A stretch of DNA of 64,000 nt, taken from NCBI GenBank assembly GCA_028751875.1, contig CM054140.1:19784064-19848063 (forward strand), in the 5' to 3' direction. Origin of the DNA: Rapana venosa. Taxonomy: Eukaryota; Mollusca; Gastropoda; Neogastropoda; Muricidae. The position numbers and the translations under genes were made by a program. Shown here one piece after another: positions 13,901 through 27,900 of the stretch. How positions within the stretch are numbered: position 1 is the first letter of the stretch; each line of letters opens with the position of its first letter. The notes beneath the pieces are model-generated. The model was not told the DNA's origin and made no database searches. It saw only the letters and a program-made list of their open reading frames with translations.

Positions 13901-16235
13901 GAAGAAAGAAAATGAAAGCCAACTACAGGATGGTTTTTGTTCTGTGGTTTTGTTGCTGTTGTTGTTGTTGTTGTATTAGAACAATTTTTTAATTATTACA
14001 TAGTTATTAGCTCAGAAAGTCTATCAACAAATTATGAATAACTTTACAGATACGGTTTTTTAAAACACACACATACACACACACATGCACACACGCGTGC
14101 ACACACACACACTGATCATGTTAAAATGATAAGCAGAGTAGAGCATACCCTCATACAAGTATCAAAAGCCACAAAAGCAAAAAAACAAACAGCTTAAGCT
14201 GTAAACACTACAACTATAGTCATGCACCACCCCCACCCCCACAAAAACAAAACAACAACAAGAAGAAGCCCCACCACCACCACCGATAATGGCAATATAA
14301 ATCACTGCTTTCTCCAAAGCCATGTCATTTTCTCCTCACAAACCACACCCAAATAATCCTCAAGCCACCCATGCCTCACTTAAAAAAAAGAAAGTTCAAG
14401 TTTTGGATTGTTCTGAGGAATAAAAATATTTTTTTTACACCTTGTCTTTTGTGATCTACCCATTCTTCCCACATGGCTCATCCCTTTCTGACTGTTCTAG
14501 CCATACCCAGGCTCATTATAAGGTAAATAAAAATTCTGGGATGTTGTCCCCTCTCTCCTTCTCCCTTTTCTTTTGTTACGATTTGTTTATTTTTATAAAA
14601 AGCTGCAATCACCACTATATTTTGGAATAACTTAAAGCTTGCAACATAAATTCTGCAGCTGACTTTTTCTATTGTTGTTATGATTTTTAAAATATGTTGC
14701 TTTTTTTTTTTTTTAGTCACTTTTCTTACTTCAGTTTATTTCATCATTCGCATAAGTTTCTTCACCATCACTAATCAGTATGTGTTTAGTAAAAAAGAAC
14801 TAAAAGAGCACATAAATTCAAATTACTATTAGAATAACCTTCCTTTTTTCTTTTTTTTAGATACAAAACCTAAAGGCAAGAGGCAAAAAGCAAATTTAGA
14901 ATATGAGAAAAAGGGGGACTGAAGTATAAAAATGACAGAAAAAAAGAAAAACAAAGGGTAAAAGTGGGGGGTGGGGGGGGTGGGTTGAAGATGATCAGCA
15001 ATAGGAAAAGAAGAAAGCAAAAAAATAAAAATGGGGAGTATGCTTGGTTGAGTGGGTGGGTGGTGGAGGGAGGGGGAGGGGGAAAGTACAAAGCTGGATA
15101 AGTGGAGGGGTGGGAAAACACAGATTACATACATGCAACCAAGTCTCGTTTCATGAGTGCAGGTTCTATTATATTCACCTTTTCTCCCCATAACTTCATT
15201 AACGTAGTCAAAATGAAATGAACTAAAAATGTGTGTCATGTTAAGACACCAACCCGTAAGTTGGAATATGGATACCTAAATGCGAGGAGGGGGGGGGTGG
15301 GTGGGGGGGGGGGTGGGGATGGAACTGTCGCACACACAAAAATCTCACCCTCGGAGCTCTAGCCAAGGAACGAAAAAAAAATCTCTTTAACAGCTTATAA
15401 AAAAATGGATAAATTTCCTATCTCTTGTTGTAGGGAAAAGAAAGTTATATGTGTACTTTTCGCATTAATGAAGTATTTATTTCTGAAAGCTAATAAAAGC
15501 AAGTGATCATCAAACGAAATGAAGGAAATTAATATTTTCAGAGATTTAAAAAAAAAAAAAAAAGAAAAAAAAAAGGAAGAATTAAAAAAAAACGTGACTA
15601 ACACGCATATATGTAAACACATGCAGACACCGACCTTCTTCATCTAAAAAACAACAACCCAACCCCCAAAACCCAGCCACAGATTACAAAATCAAGACAA
15701 AACTACCCCCAAAGCTCCGCTACAAACTTACATCAGAATGATTATTATAGTCTGTCCGGGGTCTCCTAGTCAGCAGCACAAAGTCAAAATCGGTGTGGCC
15801 CGTGTGGCAGTTATACACACTCGACTACAAAAACACAGACAAGGACAAAGGAAAGCACGTTACCGGGGAAAACAGCTGGCCAAACCCAAGACAGCTCGCT
15901 CACTCACGTCGTTCAGAATGTTATAGTACATCCGAGGGCGCTCCGTGATCAGGGTATAGTCGTTGTCATGGTGGGAGTCCGTGCAATTATACACACTGAA
16001 CTATACCGTGGGCCGGGGAAAAGAAACATGTCAGAATGTAAAAAAAAAGAGGTTCAGAATATCTCTTTCCTGTTGAAATCATAAACCAAATTCAGAATTA
16101 AAAAAGGGATTCAGAATATCTCTTTCCTGTAGAAATCATGACAATGACAAATTCTTTTATTTCGAGGATAATGAATAAGCACCCATGTGCTTTTTTACAT
16201 CCCGTCCCCGCCCTTACGATATATATATAAGAGAG

Positions 16236-16273
<38 letters not shown>

Positions 16274-19200
16274 TAGAGAGAGAGAAGATGTGTGTGTGTG
16301 TGTGTGTGTGTTGGGGTGGAATTGAACCTAAGACTGTTCATGTTTTTTGTCCACCTGCTGGTCTAAAACCCACATATAAACACACATCATAAACCCACTT
16401 GTGGGTCATTATTTTCACCATATTCTTTCCCTGTTAAAATCACATCCAAATTGTGATTCATGTTTTATGTTCACTGGGTCATGTGTCCAAAATGACTCTT
16501 TCCTGTTAAAATCACATCCAATTTGCGAGTCATATTTTGGGTTTGTTTTATTATCTTCCCAGAATTTCATTTCCTGTTGATTTCAATGCCCTGCACAGAC
16601 AGATGTTCACAGGGTGTGTCAGCTGCACACATCGTGGACAAAATGAAGTTTGCCCTAGAGAACAATGATGCTGATGCTGTGTTAGGAATGCATTCCATTC
16701 CATATTGTTTACAGCCCTACTGACCGTGAAAAACCTAGCAGGGCGCGGTAATAGGAAACAAATACACTAAAAACAGCAACAGATGATGGATCTTTATGAT
16801 GGATACTTCTGCGTATGTTACCATAATCATGAATAAACAAAGCCTACACCTGGTCCATTGTATGTGTGTGTGTGTGTAGGGGGAGTGCAACACAAACAAA
16901 ACAACAGCATCAGCAAACCTCTTGATACCTCTTCTCTCACCCATGAATTAAACCATAAAAAGAAAAAATACATTCAAAAATACAAAACAAAACCCCCAAC
17001 TCAAATATCCCCCCTCCAAAACTTACCCCTTAGGGAAAAAAAATCCCCTCTAAAAGGATCCTTGCTTATTACTGTATGTATGGAATGTTTAGTCTCCTCC
17101 TGCCTGTTCTTATATTACAGTCCCATAGATTTGTGTTTATTTCTTATATTGACCAAAAATCCCTTCTAAGGTGTGCCAAGACTTGCAACAGAAAGTGAAC
17201 AGCAAAATACAGATATATCAACTTTGATCACCACGCGACATTTATGTCTGATTTCTGACACAGATAGAAATCTGTCATTTGTGAGAAAGGATAAGATACC
17301 CCATAGATATCTCAATGAATGATCATTAACTATTTCTTTAGGTTTTTACGGAACACTTTCGCTGCTTACTGAACGACTCTCGTAGTAGCTTTGGGAAAGC
17401 AGTGACTTTTTGAAGGAATGAAAAGAAACTGGACAAAACCACAGCTATGCATACATAAACATCTAACAGCCATGATGCTTTCACAAGAAAGGTGTTAGCT
17501 GGCAGTATCTATAGTCAAGTTAGTGTACTACAATGAAACAGGTCCTTTTGAATTATCAGCCCGGAACAGATGAAGACACACACACAAAATGGACAAGCCT
17601 GGCAGCAGGTAACCAAACCAATTAAACAATTTTGAACATCCACAGTCAAATTTTAAAGTCTTGCATGAATTCCTTACTTTCTCGAAAAAAACCAAAAGAG
17701 TAAGCATCATACTCTTTGCGTTCAAAACAAAGTTTTCATTTCCAAACTGAAAAGAGGATGTAAAATTCCAACGTCTGACAAAGCCTGTCCACGGTGAAGC
17801 TAGTCATGCTTGGAGGACGGCATGAGCATACACACACACAGAGCAGAACACAGAAACCCTGATCACAGCACTCCAGTCTTTACCGGCACTTTGACATGGC
17901 GATTGACAGAAGGCCTTTTGACAAACCCTGTTTTACCATGGAAGCGTCGAGTGCCATTGTATTTGTAGACGCTGCCCTGCTCAACAGGGACAAAAACCAC
18001 CACCACCTGCTGAAACCTTCATCTTCAACACTCCAATGCAAAAGAAGGTTTGGAGTTTTGTCTAAGAGCTTGCACAATGCCAAAATGGCCCGACTTGACT
18101 CGACCCTACCCCCTAACTCCTTGAGAAATCACTGGGACACAGCACTGATCTTTTCAGGCAATGTGGTGTGGGTAATTTGAACCTGGTGAAGCCCATCTCT
18201 CTCCAGGTAGCAGGATGCATGCTGGGTATGCCTGTGTCATCCATCCATGTCTGGTCAATTCTTGTAAGAAAAGTGGATGGGGTTTTAACATGTGTACAAG
18301 TGTTCACACACAGAACCTTGGTTTACAGTCTCATCTGAAGAACTTTCTGGAGAGTGGAGTCAGCACCACTGTTAACTCCTCGTGTAAAATCCCCTTGAAC
18401 TGACGCCACAGCAGAAACACAACTGCACCTTGAAATGCAATTTGACCAGGAGTTTGACACTCTTAACAAAAACAAGGCCACCCTACTCCCTTTCCTACAG
18501 AACCACACATCAATTTGATGAACCTTGTTCAAGAACTCAAACCATGATACTTTACAGGCTATTTATTATCTGTTAAGACATTGAGGCTGTGAATGGTAAA
18601 ATCTAAGATGACAGCTAGGTTCTGAAGAAAAGTAGTCACAGATGTTTGAAAGATGCATAACAACTATTCTAACATACATCAGACAATAAGAAATTTGACA
18701 AATGAGCTCTACTCTGAGCCATGAATCGGTAAAAAACAACAACTTCACATCCAACATCCTTTACCCAATTGCTCGATGAAAAATCAATAAGCAATGAACA
18801 CTGCAACAGCTGTCTGCACAATTTGTCATACAGGAGACTATTTCAGCAGGTCAATGTCTGATCTTGCTGAAGGCACAAGATTTTGAGGTAGTCACTGAAC
18901 CTAACATGAAAAAAAAAGCAGCAAACAAAAGATACTTCACATAAATATCTGCAAGGACTTAAATTGCACATGCAAGAATGCACACACCCACACACTGTTT
19001 GTCCATTTCAGTCTATCCATTTTTTGTTCTTTCTTTAAGATACTACTCAAAAGGGAGGGATGTTGAAATGAAAATGAACCTTTTTAAAACTCAATCACTG
19101 AAAAAAAGGGTCGTTAAATAATGAGTCTGATATATGCATACTTTATGCGGATGGTACCTAAGCAGCTGACAAACCCTGTGATACATCGTGGCACTGGACA

Positions 19201-19538
19201 ATGGCTCTGTGTAGACACTGTGCACTCAGTTGCAAGTATATTTTCTATTCAACAGCAACACTTAACATCTGTTGTCTCAGATGGGCACATTTATTCACTT
19301 GGCAAATGCAAGGACACATATTTAACATCTCTGTAGTACATAAATGCTTACTCAGCTCTTAGTTTCTTTCCTATAGGTGTTCAAACACAGGTGTACGTAC
19401 TCATAAATACATGAAAGCATACAGACACAGACATACACACACAGATGCACACACACATAAATATACACACACACACCACTTTAAAACCATGAGTATGCAC
19501 AGACACTCTCTCTTTCTTCTCTCTCACTCTCTCTCACC

Positions 19539-19604
<66 letters not shown>

Positions 19605-19939
19605 ATGCATCCATACATACATGGACATCCACACAGACACAAGCACACACACCATACCTTCAACAGCTGCCATGCTAAATCAATCTGAGGACTTGTGAAG
19701 CCATATCTCTTCTTAGGGTATTCAGAAATCCTGAAAGAAAAAAAAAGACCACCTTTATTTTTACTGCCATGTTCTGTATACTCAATTACAAAGCAATGCA
19801 CTCAAAAGCTTCCACCAAATCTTATTCTAAAAGCATATGGAAACAAACTAATAACCATTTGAAAAGAAAGATTTGAAGAAAGAAAACATAAAGACTAAAA
19901 AGGCTGGTCAGGATTTTACTACGAACCTCCCCCCCCCAA

Positions 19940-19973
<34 letters not shown>

Positions 19974-21948
19974 GCCATCAGTTTCCCCCACTTTCAGTTT
20001 CTCTCAGCTCTTATCCATTCCATCCCATCCCAGCCGGTGCTAATTATTGACAGTACTTGGACTTAAAAAAAGGAAGGGGTACATATGCTTAATTCAGCAT
20101 CAAGCCCTGGACCCTTGCCTGAGCTCACAGCATGAAAATCAGGCCTCAGTCAGGGGCCCAGTGCTAAAATTAGTGCCCTCCTTCATGTTCCCAAATCCCA
20201 AGTGTGGTCAGTTCCTGTAGCACCAGCTGGGATGGGATGGGATGGATAGCAGCTGAGAGTAGCTGAAAGTGGGGGAAACTGACACCTGTGCAAGTTATGA
20301 TGGATTTATTTATTGATAATTTATATATTTATTCATTTATTTATTTATATCAAGGATAATGGAATAGTCAAGTCAAAAACACTTTAATCATCCCATGAAG
20401 GGCAATTACAAGCACTCATGTACTTTTTTTTTTATACATCCAGTCCCCGGGTGTACACGGTTTTGTAAATTTTGTCACCTGTTCCCACCAGCACACAATA
20501 GCACTGTGCCCCCTCTTCCTCCTAAACTGCGCACCCTTACCCCCCCAAAACCCAACAAAAGTGCCTGCAGCTACAAGTGTCCTGTCTGTCTGTCTGTCTG
20601 TCTGTCTGTCTGACTGACGGACAAGTCGACACGCCTGAAGGGCTGCTCACCAGGCGGTGATGTTGCGCGGCTCGGGGATCCAGGCGCTCTCCATCATGAA
20701 CTCGTACATGACCTCGTTCTGGAAGATGCCTTCCATGGTCAGCCCCAGGCCCACCATGGTCGAGTTCTTCATGAAGCTCCGCCCAAAACTGGGACCCTGC
20801 ACACACGCACGTGTATACATAACTGCGTACGCACGGAGACTGGATGTAAAAAAAAAAAGCACAATGAGTGCTTACTCCGTTATCCTCGAAATAAAAGAAT
20901 AAAATGGAAATGCACATACAAACAACCAAAACACACACACAGAGTGACACATATACACACACACATGCGCGCACACACACACACACGCACTTATATATAT
21001 AGAGACACTGGTACAAATTTATGCTGGAGTGCATGCACTATCCACACTTACATACATGCATGTAAACGCTTGAACACATGCACACACGCACTCAACATTT
21101 TGTCAAATATCACTTTTTGTGAAGAGATGTAAAACTGAAGACCACACACACACACTCCCCCCCCCCCCTCCCCCCCCCCCCCCCCCCCCACACACACACA
21201 CAAGAGTGACACACGCACACACAAAGTGACATACACACACAGACACACCCTGTGTGCAAACGCACACAGAACATCTTGCGCACACGTTAATTCCTGTTCC
21301 GCTTTTCGTAAGAGTAGGCCATTGTGTGCCGGTGGGAACAGATGACAGGATTTACAAAACTGCATACACACGGGGACTGGTTGTAAAAAAAAAAAAAAAA
21401 GCACATGAGTGCTTATTCCATTATCGTCGAAATAAAAAAAAATAATGAATAAATAAATAAATAAATAACACACACTCACACTCAACCACCCACCAAACCC
21501 ACCCCACCCCCTACACACACATACATACTCACCCACACAACAAAAACAAACCCACCTTCCCACATACCCACCCCACAAACACAGAGAGACTTACCCACCG
21601 ACCCACACTTCTCCCCCCCCCCCCTCCCCCCCACACACAGTGACACAGACACACACAGCCAGCCAGACAGACACACAGACAGACAGCCAGCAGCCAGTGA
21701 CGGACCACGTTGACGTTGTCCAGGGCCCCGTACAGCTCCATGGTTCCCCCGAAGTTGTGCAGCATGCACCAGATGAAGGGCTGCCCAAAGTAGGAGCTGG
21801 TCCGCAGGTACTGAGGCTCCATCTCCGACATCAGGTCCAGGATCAGCATCCGGCCCTGTCACCAGCAGCATCAGCGTCATTGTCGTCGTCATCGTTATCG
21901 TCATTTTATCATATTGTTGTTTTAAGCTATTTCCCTTGTTGATTTAAT

Positions 21949-22013
<65 letters not shown>

Positions 22014-24885
22014 ATATGCATACAATTGTGATTGGTCTACGTTATGGTTTTGGTTGATGACGGCTACTCGACACAGTCTAGATTAAACGTGTCATTAACC
22101 CTCTTGCATTCGGATTCTCTGAACACAAACTAACCCTAGGGTTTCGCATTCTTTCATTACTTTTGGGCCTAAAATCGGGTAGTAGGTGTCAACCGTAATT
22201 CATTTTGACAGTGTTTGAATGTTTACAAGAACGAAACTCGGCAGGTGGCTTTATAAGACAACGTACTATAACTTGTACTGTATTTTTTGTGCCTGGGAGG
22301 GAATGGAAAACTACTGTGTGTAAATCCCGGCTAATCCCGGGTCCGGGATTAAAGGGGGGGGGGTCAATCCTGGCTAATCCCAGGTCTGGACTAAGAGGGT
22401 TAACTTTTATTGTTGGTCTTCTTCGATGTTGTATGGACAGAATTTAACAGTCATGATCGTTATCATCATCACCATCATTGTTATCATCATCGTCGTCATT
22501 GTCATCATTATTATCACCATAATCATCATTATTATCACTACAATCACTATCATTATAATCACTGTTATCATCATCATCCCCACCACCATTGTCATCCCCA
22601 CCACCAGTATTATCATCATTGCTATTGTTACCACCACCACCACCACCACCACCACCACCACCACCACCACCACCACCATCATTGACGGCTATGAGTTGAT
22701 GTTATTCATAGCGAGTACTTTTTTTTTTTTTACACATTAATATACATACGGGGGGCAGGATAGCCTAGTGGTTAGAGTGCTGAGCTCACGATCCGACAGC
22801 CTGGATTCAAGCCACTACTGAGATGCACGTTCAAAGAATTTTTTCCCCTGGAGTTAACATCAGTGCCGATTCTTCTCCCCTGAAAGTCCTTCGGATGAGA
22901 CTATAAACCAAGGTCCTGTGTGTGACCACACACAAGCAGAACATCTCGTACACACGTTAAAACCTGGTCTGCTTTCCAGAGGACGAAACCATCATCAGTG
23001 CCGGAGGGAACGGATGACATTTACAAATCTGCATGCACACAGGGACTGGATGTTAAAATGTTCATGACTGCTTATTCCATTATCCTCAAAATGAAAGAGA
23101 AAGGGAAAAAAAAAGAACAAGGAAAATGCTGCAACAACACTGGTTCACAACACAGCGCTCAAAATCCGGCATAACTCAGTCAAGGGGCCCAGGGTCCAGT
23201 GCTAAAATCAGTGCACTCCTTCCTATTACCAAGTCCAAGTGTGGTCAGTTCCTGCTATAATCAGCACCAGCTGGGATGGGCTGGGCTGGAATGGACAGCA
23301 GCTGAGAGTAGCTGAAAGTGGGTGGAAACTGACAGCTGTGACAAGTGTACACATGTAAGTGGATCTCTGCAGTATTCCATTTTACATTAAGTTCACACAG
23401 GCAAGAAAGAGGAAGCCATACCCGGGGTACTGAGTTGACCAGGGCGTTGACCTGAGGAGATTTCCAGAAGGCTCCGTTCAAAAACAGCCACCCTTGCATC
23501 AACCTGCACAGGCACAACTAAAGACATCAATCTTCTCTCTGTGTGTGTGTGTGTGTGTGTGTGATTTTTGTTTCTTTTTTGTGCTTGTTCGTTTCATTTT
23601 TAGATGATCAATGTAAATCATATTATGATTTTTGATTCCGTTTTTTTCCCCTTGTTCATTAATATTTTTTAAAAACTATTAATGCATATCCATCTTTCAT
23701 CATTCAGGCACAGTTGCTCTGCCCTTAGGATATTCACAACTTTCACACGTCTCACACAGAGTAAAATCTACCAAAACTCAGTCAAGAGTCCAGAGCTAAA
23801 AATCAGCTCCCTCCTTTAACCCAAGTTCAAGTGTGGTCAGTTTCTGCTATCATTAGCACCAGCTGGGATGGGATGGACAGCAGGTGAGCGTCGCTGAAAG
23901 AGGGGGAGACTGACATCTGTGGTTTACTACTTCAAGAACAAAAAGGGGGCTCAGTGCCTTACCACACAGCGTCAGGGTCTGCTTTCTGCATGGCGTTGAA
24001 CACGGCTCTCCCTGCTGAGGCCAGGTACTCTGTGGAACTGAAACAGGCATACATGTGCATGCATGAAAACGTGCGCACACACACACACAGAGGCATGAAA
24101 ACACGCACACGCATACACACACACACACACGCACATGCACACACATATATACACACACATGCTCTATTGAGCAACTGGTGTACGAATGCTTAAAAATACA
24201 AGATCTTAATGCAAAACCTGGACATTCAAACTTCTAAGATTTTTTTTAATAGTAAAGAAAAACAATTATATAGAAAGTGCATACATGAAGAAAAAATTGT
24301 AGAAAAAGAGTAAAAACTAAAAAAAACAACAAACTTGTAAATAACCCAGAGATTGCACACACAAAAACAAACAAAAAAATGCCCAACTAATCTGGTAGTG
24401 TAAAACATTTTTTTAAATGAAAAACACTATTCTGTCAGAGAACAAATTCATACAGCACCTTTACCCCACTAATCAGATGTTATCCACTGTGTTCTTCAAT
24501 CCCTTGCCATTATTTCACTTTGACTGGTCACTCTGGCCGAAAGTTCTGTCAGCTATTAACGTTAGCAAAGTGCCAAGGCCTACACAAAGATGTTTTTATG
24601 CTTTGAAATTTATGTTCACATCGCTTTCAGCCATTTAATTTAATTTAATTTCATTTCATACCACTTTAAGTCACGGCAGATTTCTCTCCGTGAAATTTGG
24701 GCTGCTCTCCCTGGGGAGAGCGCATTGCCACAAGAGCAGCGCCACCCATTTTTTTCTTTTTCCTGTCTGCAACTGTATTTGTTTCCCTATCATGAGAGGC
24801 TTTTTTCTACAGAATTTTGCCAAGTAAAACTATCTTGTTGCCGTGGGTTCTTTTATGTGCGCTAAATAATTATGTGTAACACACG

Positions 24886-24916
<31 letters not shown>

Positions 24917-27900
24917 TAGCGCCCAGACCACCACTCATGGTCTAATGGATGGGGGAAAAGTTTCGGGTCCAAACGGAATTCGAACCACCACACACTTCCG
25001 ACCCGGACTTTTCGCTTTCTAGACCACCGGTCCACCAGCCATAACAAAACTCTTAGCAGGACAACCTGTATTTTTCAACAAAGGAGAAAAAAATCCTCTG
25101 AAGTTGGGAGTATGGTACTTGGAAAAAGCCATAAATCAAACATCTCATCAAGTGTGTACCTAGGTCTCACAGCTTGTGAATGACTCTCAGGGTGTTAAGC
25201 TGTAGAATGCCCAACATCTGATTTCCAGCTCTCCTAAGAGTTTCTTTCTTCTTCTGCCAGTCACATGTTGGAAAAAAACCCATACAGGATGAAGCAGGAT
25301 GGACATCGGTTATATTGCTGGTTTTATCCCTAATCTTCACAATGAAGGACGTATTAAGGAGGGCAAGTCTAATTCAAACTAACTCGATAAAACTACTTTT
25401 CTGTAAAACATTCTTCCCAGTCCTTCAGATGAGACTATAAACCAAGGCTCTGTGTTCGAATGCATGCAGAACATCTTGCGCACACGTTAAATCCTGTTCC
25501 GCTTTTCGGAAGAGTAGGCCATTGTGGAAACAGATGACAAAATTTACAAAACTGCATACACACGGGGACTGGATGTAAAAAAGCAAATGAGTGCTTATTC
25601 CATTATCCTCGATATAAAAGAATAAATAAAATAAATAAATAAAGTTAAAACAATATTCAAGTGTTACCCTAGAAACAAGATGGATGAAATGTCTCAACAT
25701 CTGGATGAGATCATTTTTTATGTTGACTGACATAAACTGCTTACTTTGATCTTGGCGTCATCTCGTTGAAAGTGTCAGCATTGTAGACATGGTCTACTCC
25801 AAATTCACTGGCCATCTGAAATGATAGACAATAATGATGATAAACTATTTCTGTTTAGTATCCCCAAAGTGATATGTTCACACCTTTTGCACTAATATCC
25901 AAACATTATTCCCAGAGCACAAAATGTACATGTGCGCTCATGCACACTCACACATGCACACACACAACTACACAAGGGGGACAGGATAGCCTAGTGATCA
26001 GAACATTGCGCTCGCAATCTGACAACCCGGGTTTGATTCAAGGGGGATATTTTCCCCTTAAGTTAACATCAATGCAGACTCCCCTCTCCCCAAAAGTCCT
26101 TCGGATGAGACTATTAACCGAGGTCCCGTGTGCGAATGCACACAGAACATCTTGCGCACACGTTAAATCCTGTTCCGCTTTTCGAAAGAGTAGGCCATTG
26201 TGTGCCGGTGGGAACAGATGACAAAATTTACAAAACCGCATACACACAGGGACTGGATGTAAAAAAGCACACGAGTGCTTATTCCACTATCCTCGATATA
26301 AAAGAATAAATAAATAAATAAATAAACACAACACACATGAAAAACATACACAACTACACACACACACAAAAAACACACACTCACTCACTCACTTACACAC
26401 ACACACGTGCACGCGCGCATGGAGTAAAACTACTAACCAGCTGAATGAACTTGGACCCAATCACTTGAAACAGCGGGTCATTGAAGTCCAACAGGTATGT
26501 TCTGGCAAGAAAGGAAAACATCCAAAAATGACAGCAGAAACAAATAAACAAACAAGCAATCAGACAAGGAATCAAATGTGTGTGTGTGTACATGAGCGTG
26601 CAAGTGAGTGTGTGTGTCTGTGCATGTGTGTGTGTCTGTGCATGCGTTCCCCTGCATCTGCAGGCATGTGCATACGATTCATGATTCACATGAATAAACA
26701 CAAAGAACATCTATAAACTGATATTCCTGAGACTAAGCATGTAATTCCCCAGCCCTTTGTACACACTTACAGTGATAATAAAGACACTTGAAGCGTAACT
26801 GATACAGTCATTATACACATTTGTAAGCATGCACGTATGTGTGCACACAAACACACACATTCCATTACATGAGAATGTTTTTAAAGAGTTGTTTTTTTTC
26901 CCCAACTGTACACACTTACGCAGAATAGGTGGTGTTAAAACCTGCCCATGTTCCAAGCCTAGTGACGTTGGCCTCTGGATACAACCTGAAGAAAACACAC
27001 ACCACACCACACCCCACACAAAACACACACCACACACCACACACAACACACACACACACAACACACAAAACACACACACACACACACACACATCAGATAT
27101 CACGACAGAAAAAACTCTTTTCATATGAAAAAACCCAAAAAAATCCGTTGAGTTCTCCCCTTACATTCCAATTTTTCCTTCCCTTCTTTTCATTTCTTAT
27201 TTCTCTACTATCTTTTTTCCCCCCATCTCATGAGCACAAACTGACTGACTTGCACAATCATGGAAGATATAAACATAGGTGGGCTGAGAGAGCCAGAGGC
27301 AAAAGAGATGACCAAAAACGCACTTTCTATATATTTGATGCTGTCTTGTTTTCACAAAAATGAAATGAAGACACCATGACACAACAAGAAGACACACCTG
27401 GGACTGTTGAACAGCACAAAATATTCAGAGAAAGCAGCCACCTTTTCTAGCAAGACTTTTAATAATAATAATAATAATAATAATATATGGAATTTATATA
27501 GCGCTGAATCTTGTAAAGCAACAAATCAAAGTGCTCAGATGACCTTTTAAAATTTTTTTAATATATCGAGGATAATGGAATAAGCACTCATGTGCTTTTT
27601 TTCCCCATCCAGTCCCCGTGTGTATGCGGTTTTGTAAATTTTGTCATCTGTTCCCACCGGCACACAATGGCCTACACTTTTAGCCCAAGGCAGCTTGCAC
27701 TCCGGGGCAACCAGGCTGCATCCACATCCCACTTACTGGATGCTCCTCTGCTGAAGCAGTTTTATCACTGATGTTTCCACAGAAAAGGAGATACATTATA
27801 CATGCATGGCATATTCTCATGTAATGCAGCACTCCCAAAAATTCTGATCTATCCATACGTCAATGGATCAAAACCCCATGTCGAGTTTTACATGTCTTCC

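Larger units (their letters stand above)
11011..15731 (-). other. NAGLU intron 16: what it holds
   Basis: A 4.7-4.9 kb intron, AT-rich, with no exon-like conserved segment that I can see apart from 16b at its 5' edge. It contains the repeats listed separately, CT/CA tracts at 12908-13030, a SINE-C at 13.1-13.5 kb, poly-A runs and G-rich low-complexity patches at 14.95-15.1 and 15.28-15.33 kb. Confidence 0.7.

Noticed and set aside
17896..18180. 94-residue plus-strand frame starting [13 protein letters not shown]
   Set aside because: Lies inside NAGLU intron 15, has no recognisable motif, and its end overlaps a SINE-F; treated as chance.
22407..22740. Long Val/Met, Ile/Thr and His frames
   Set aside because: Trinucleotide repeat translated in several frames.
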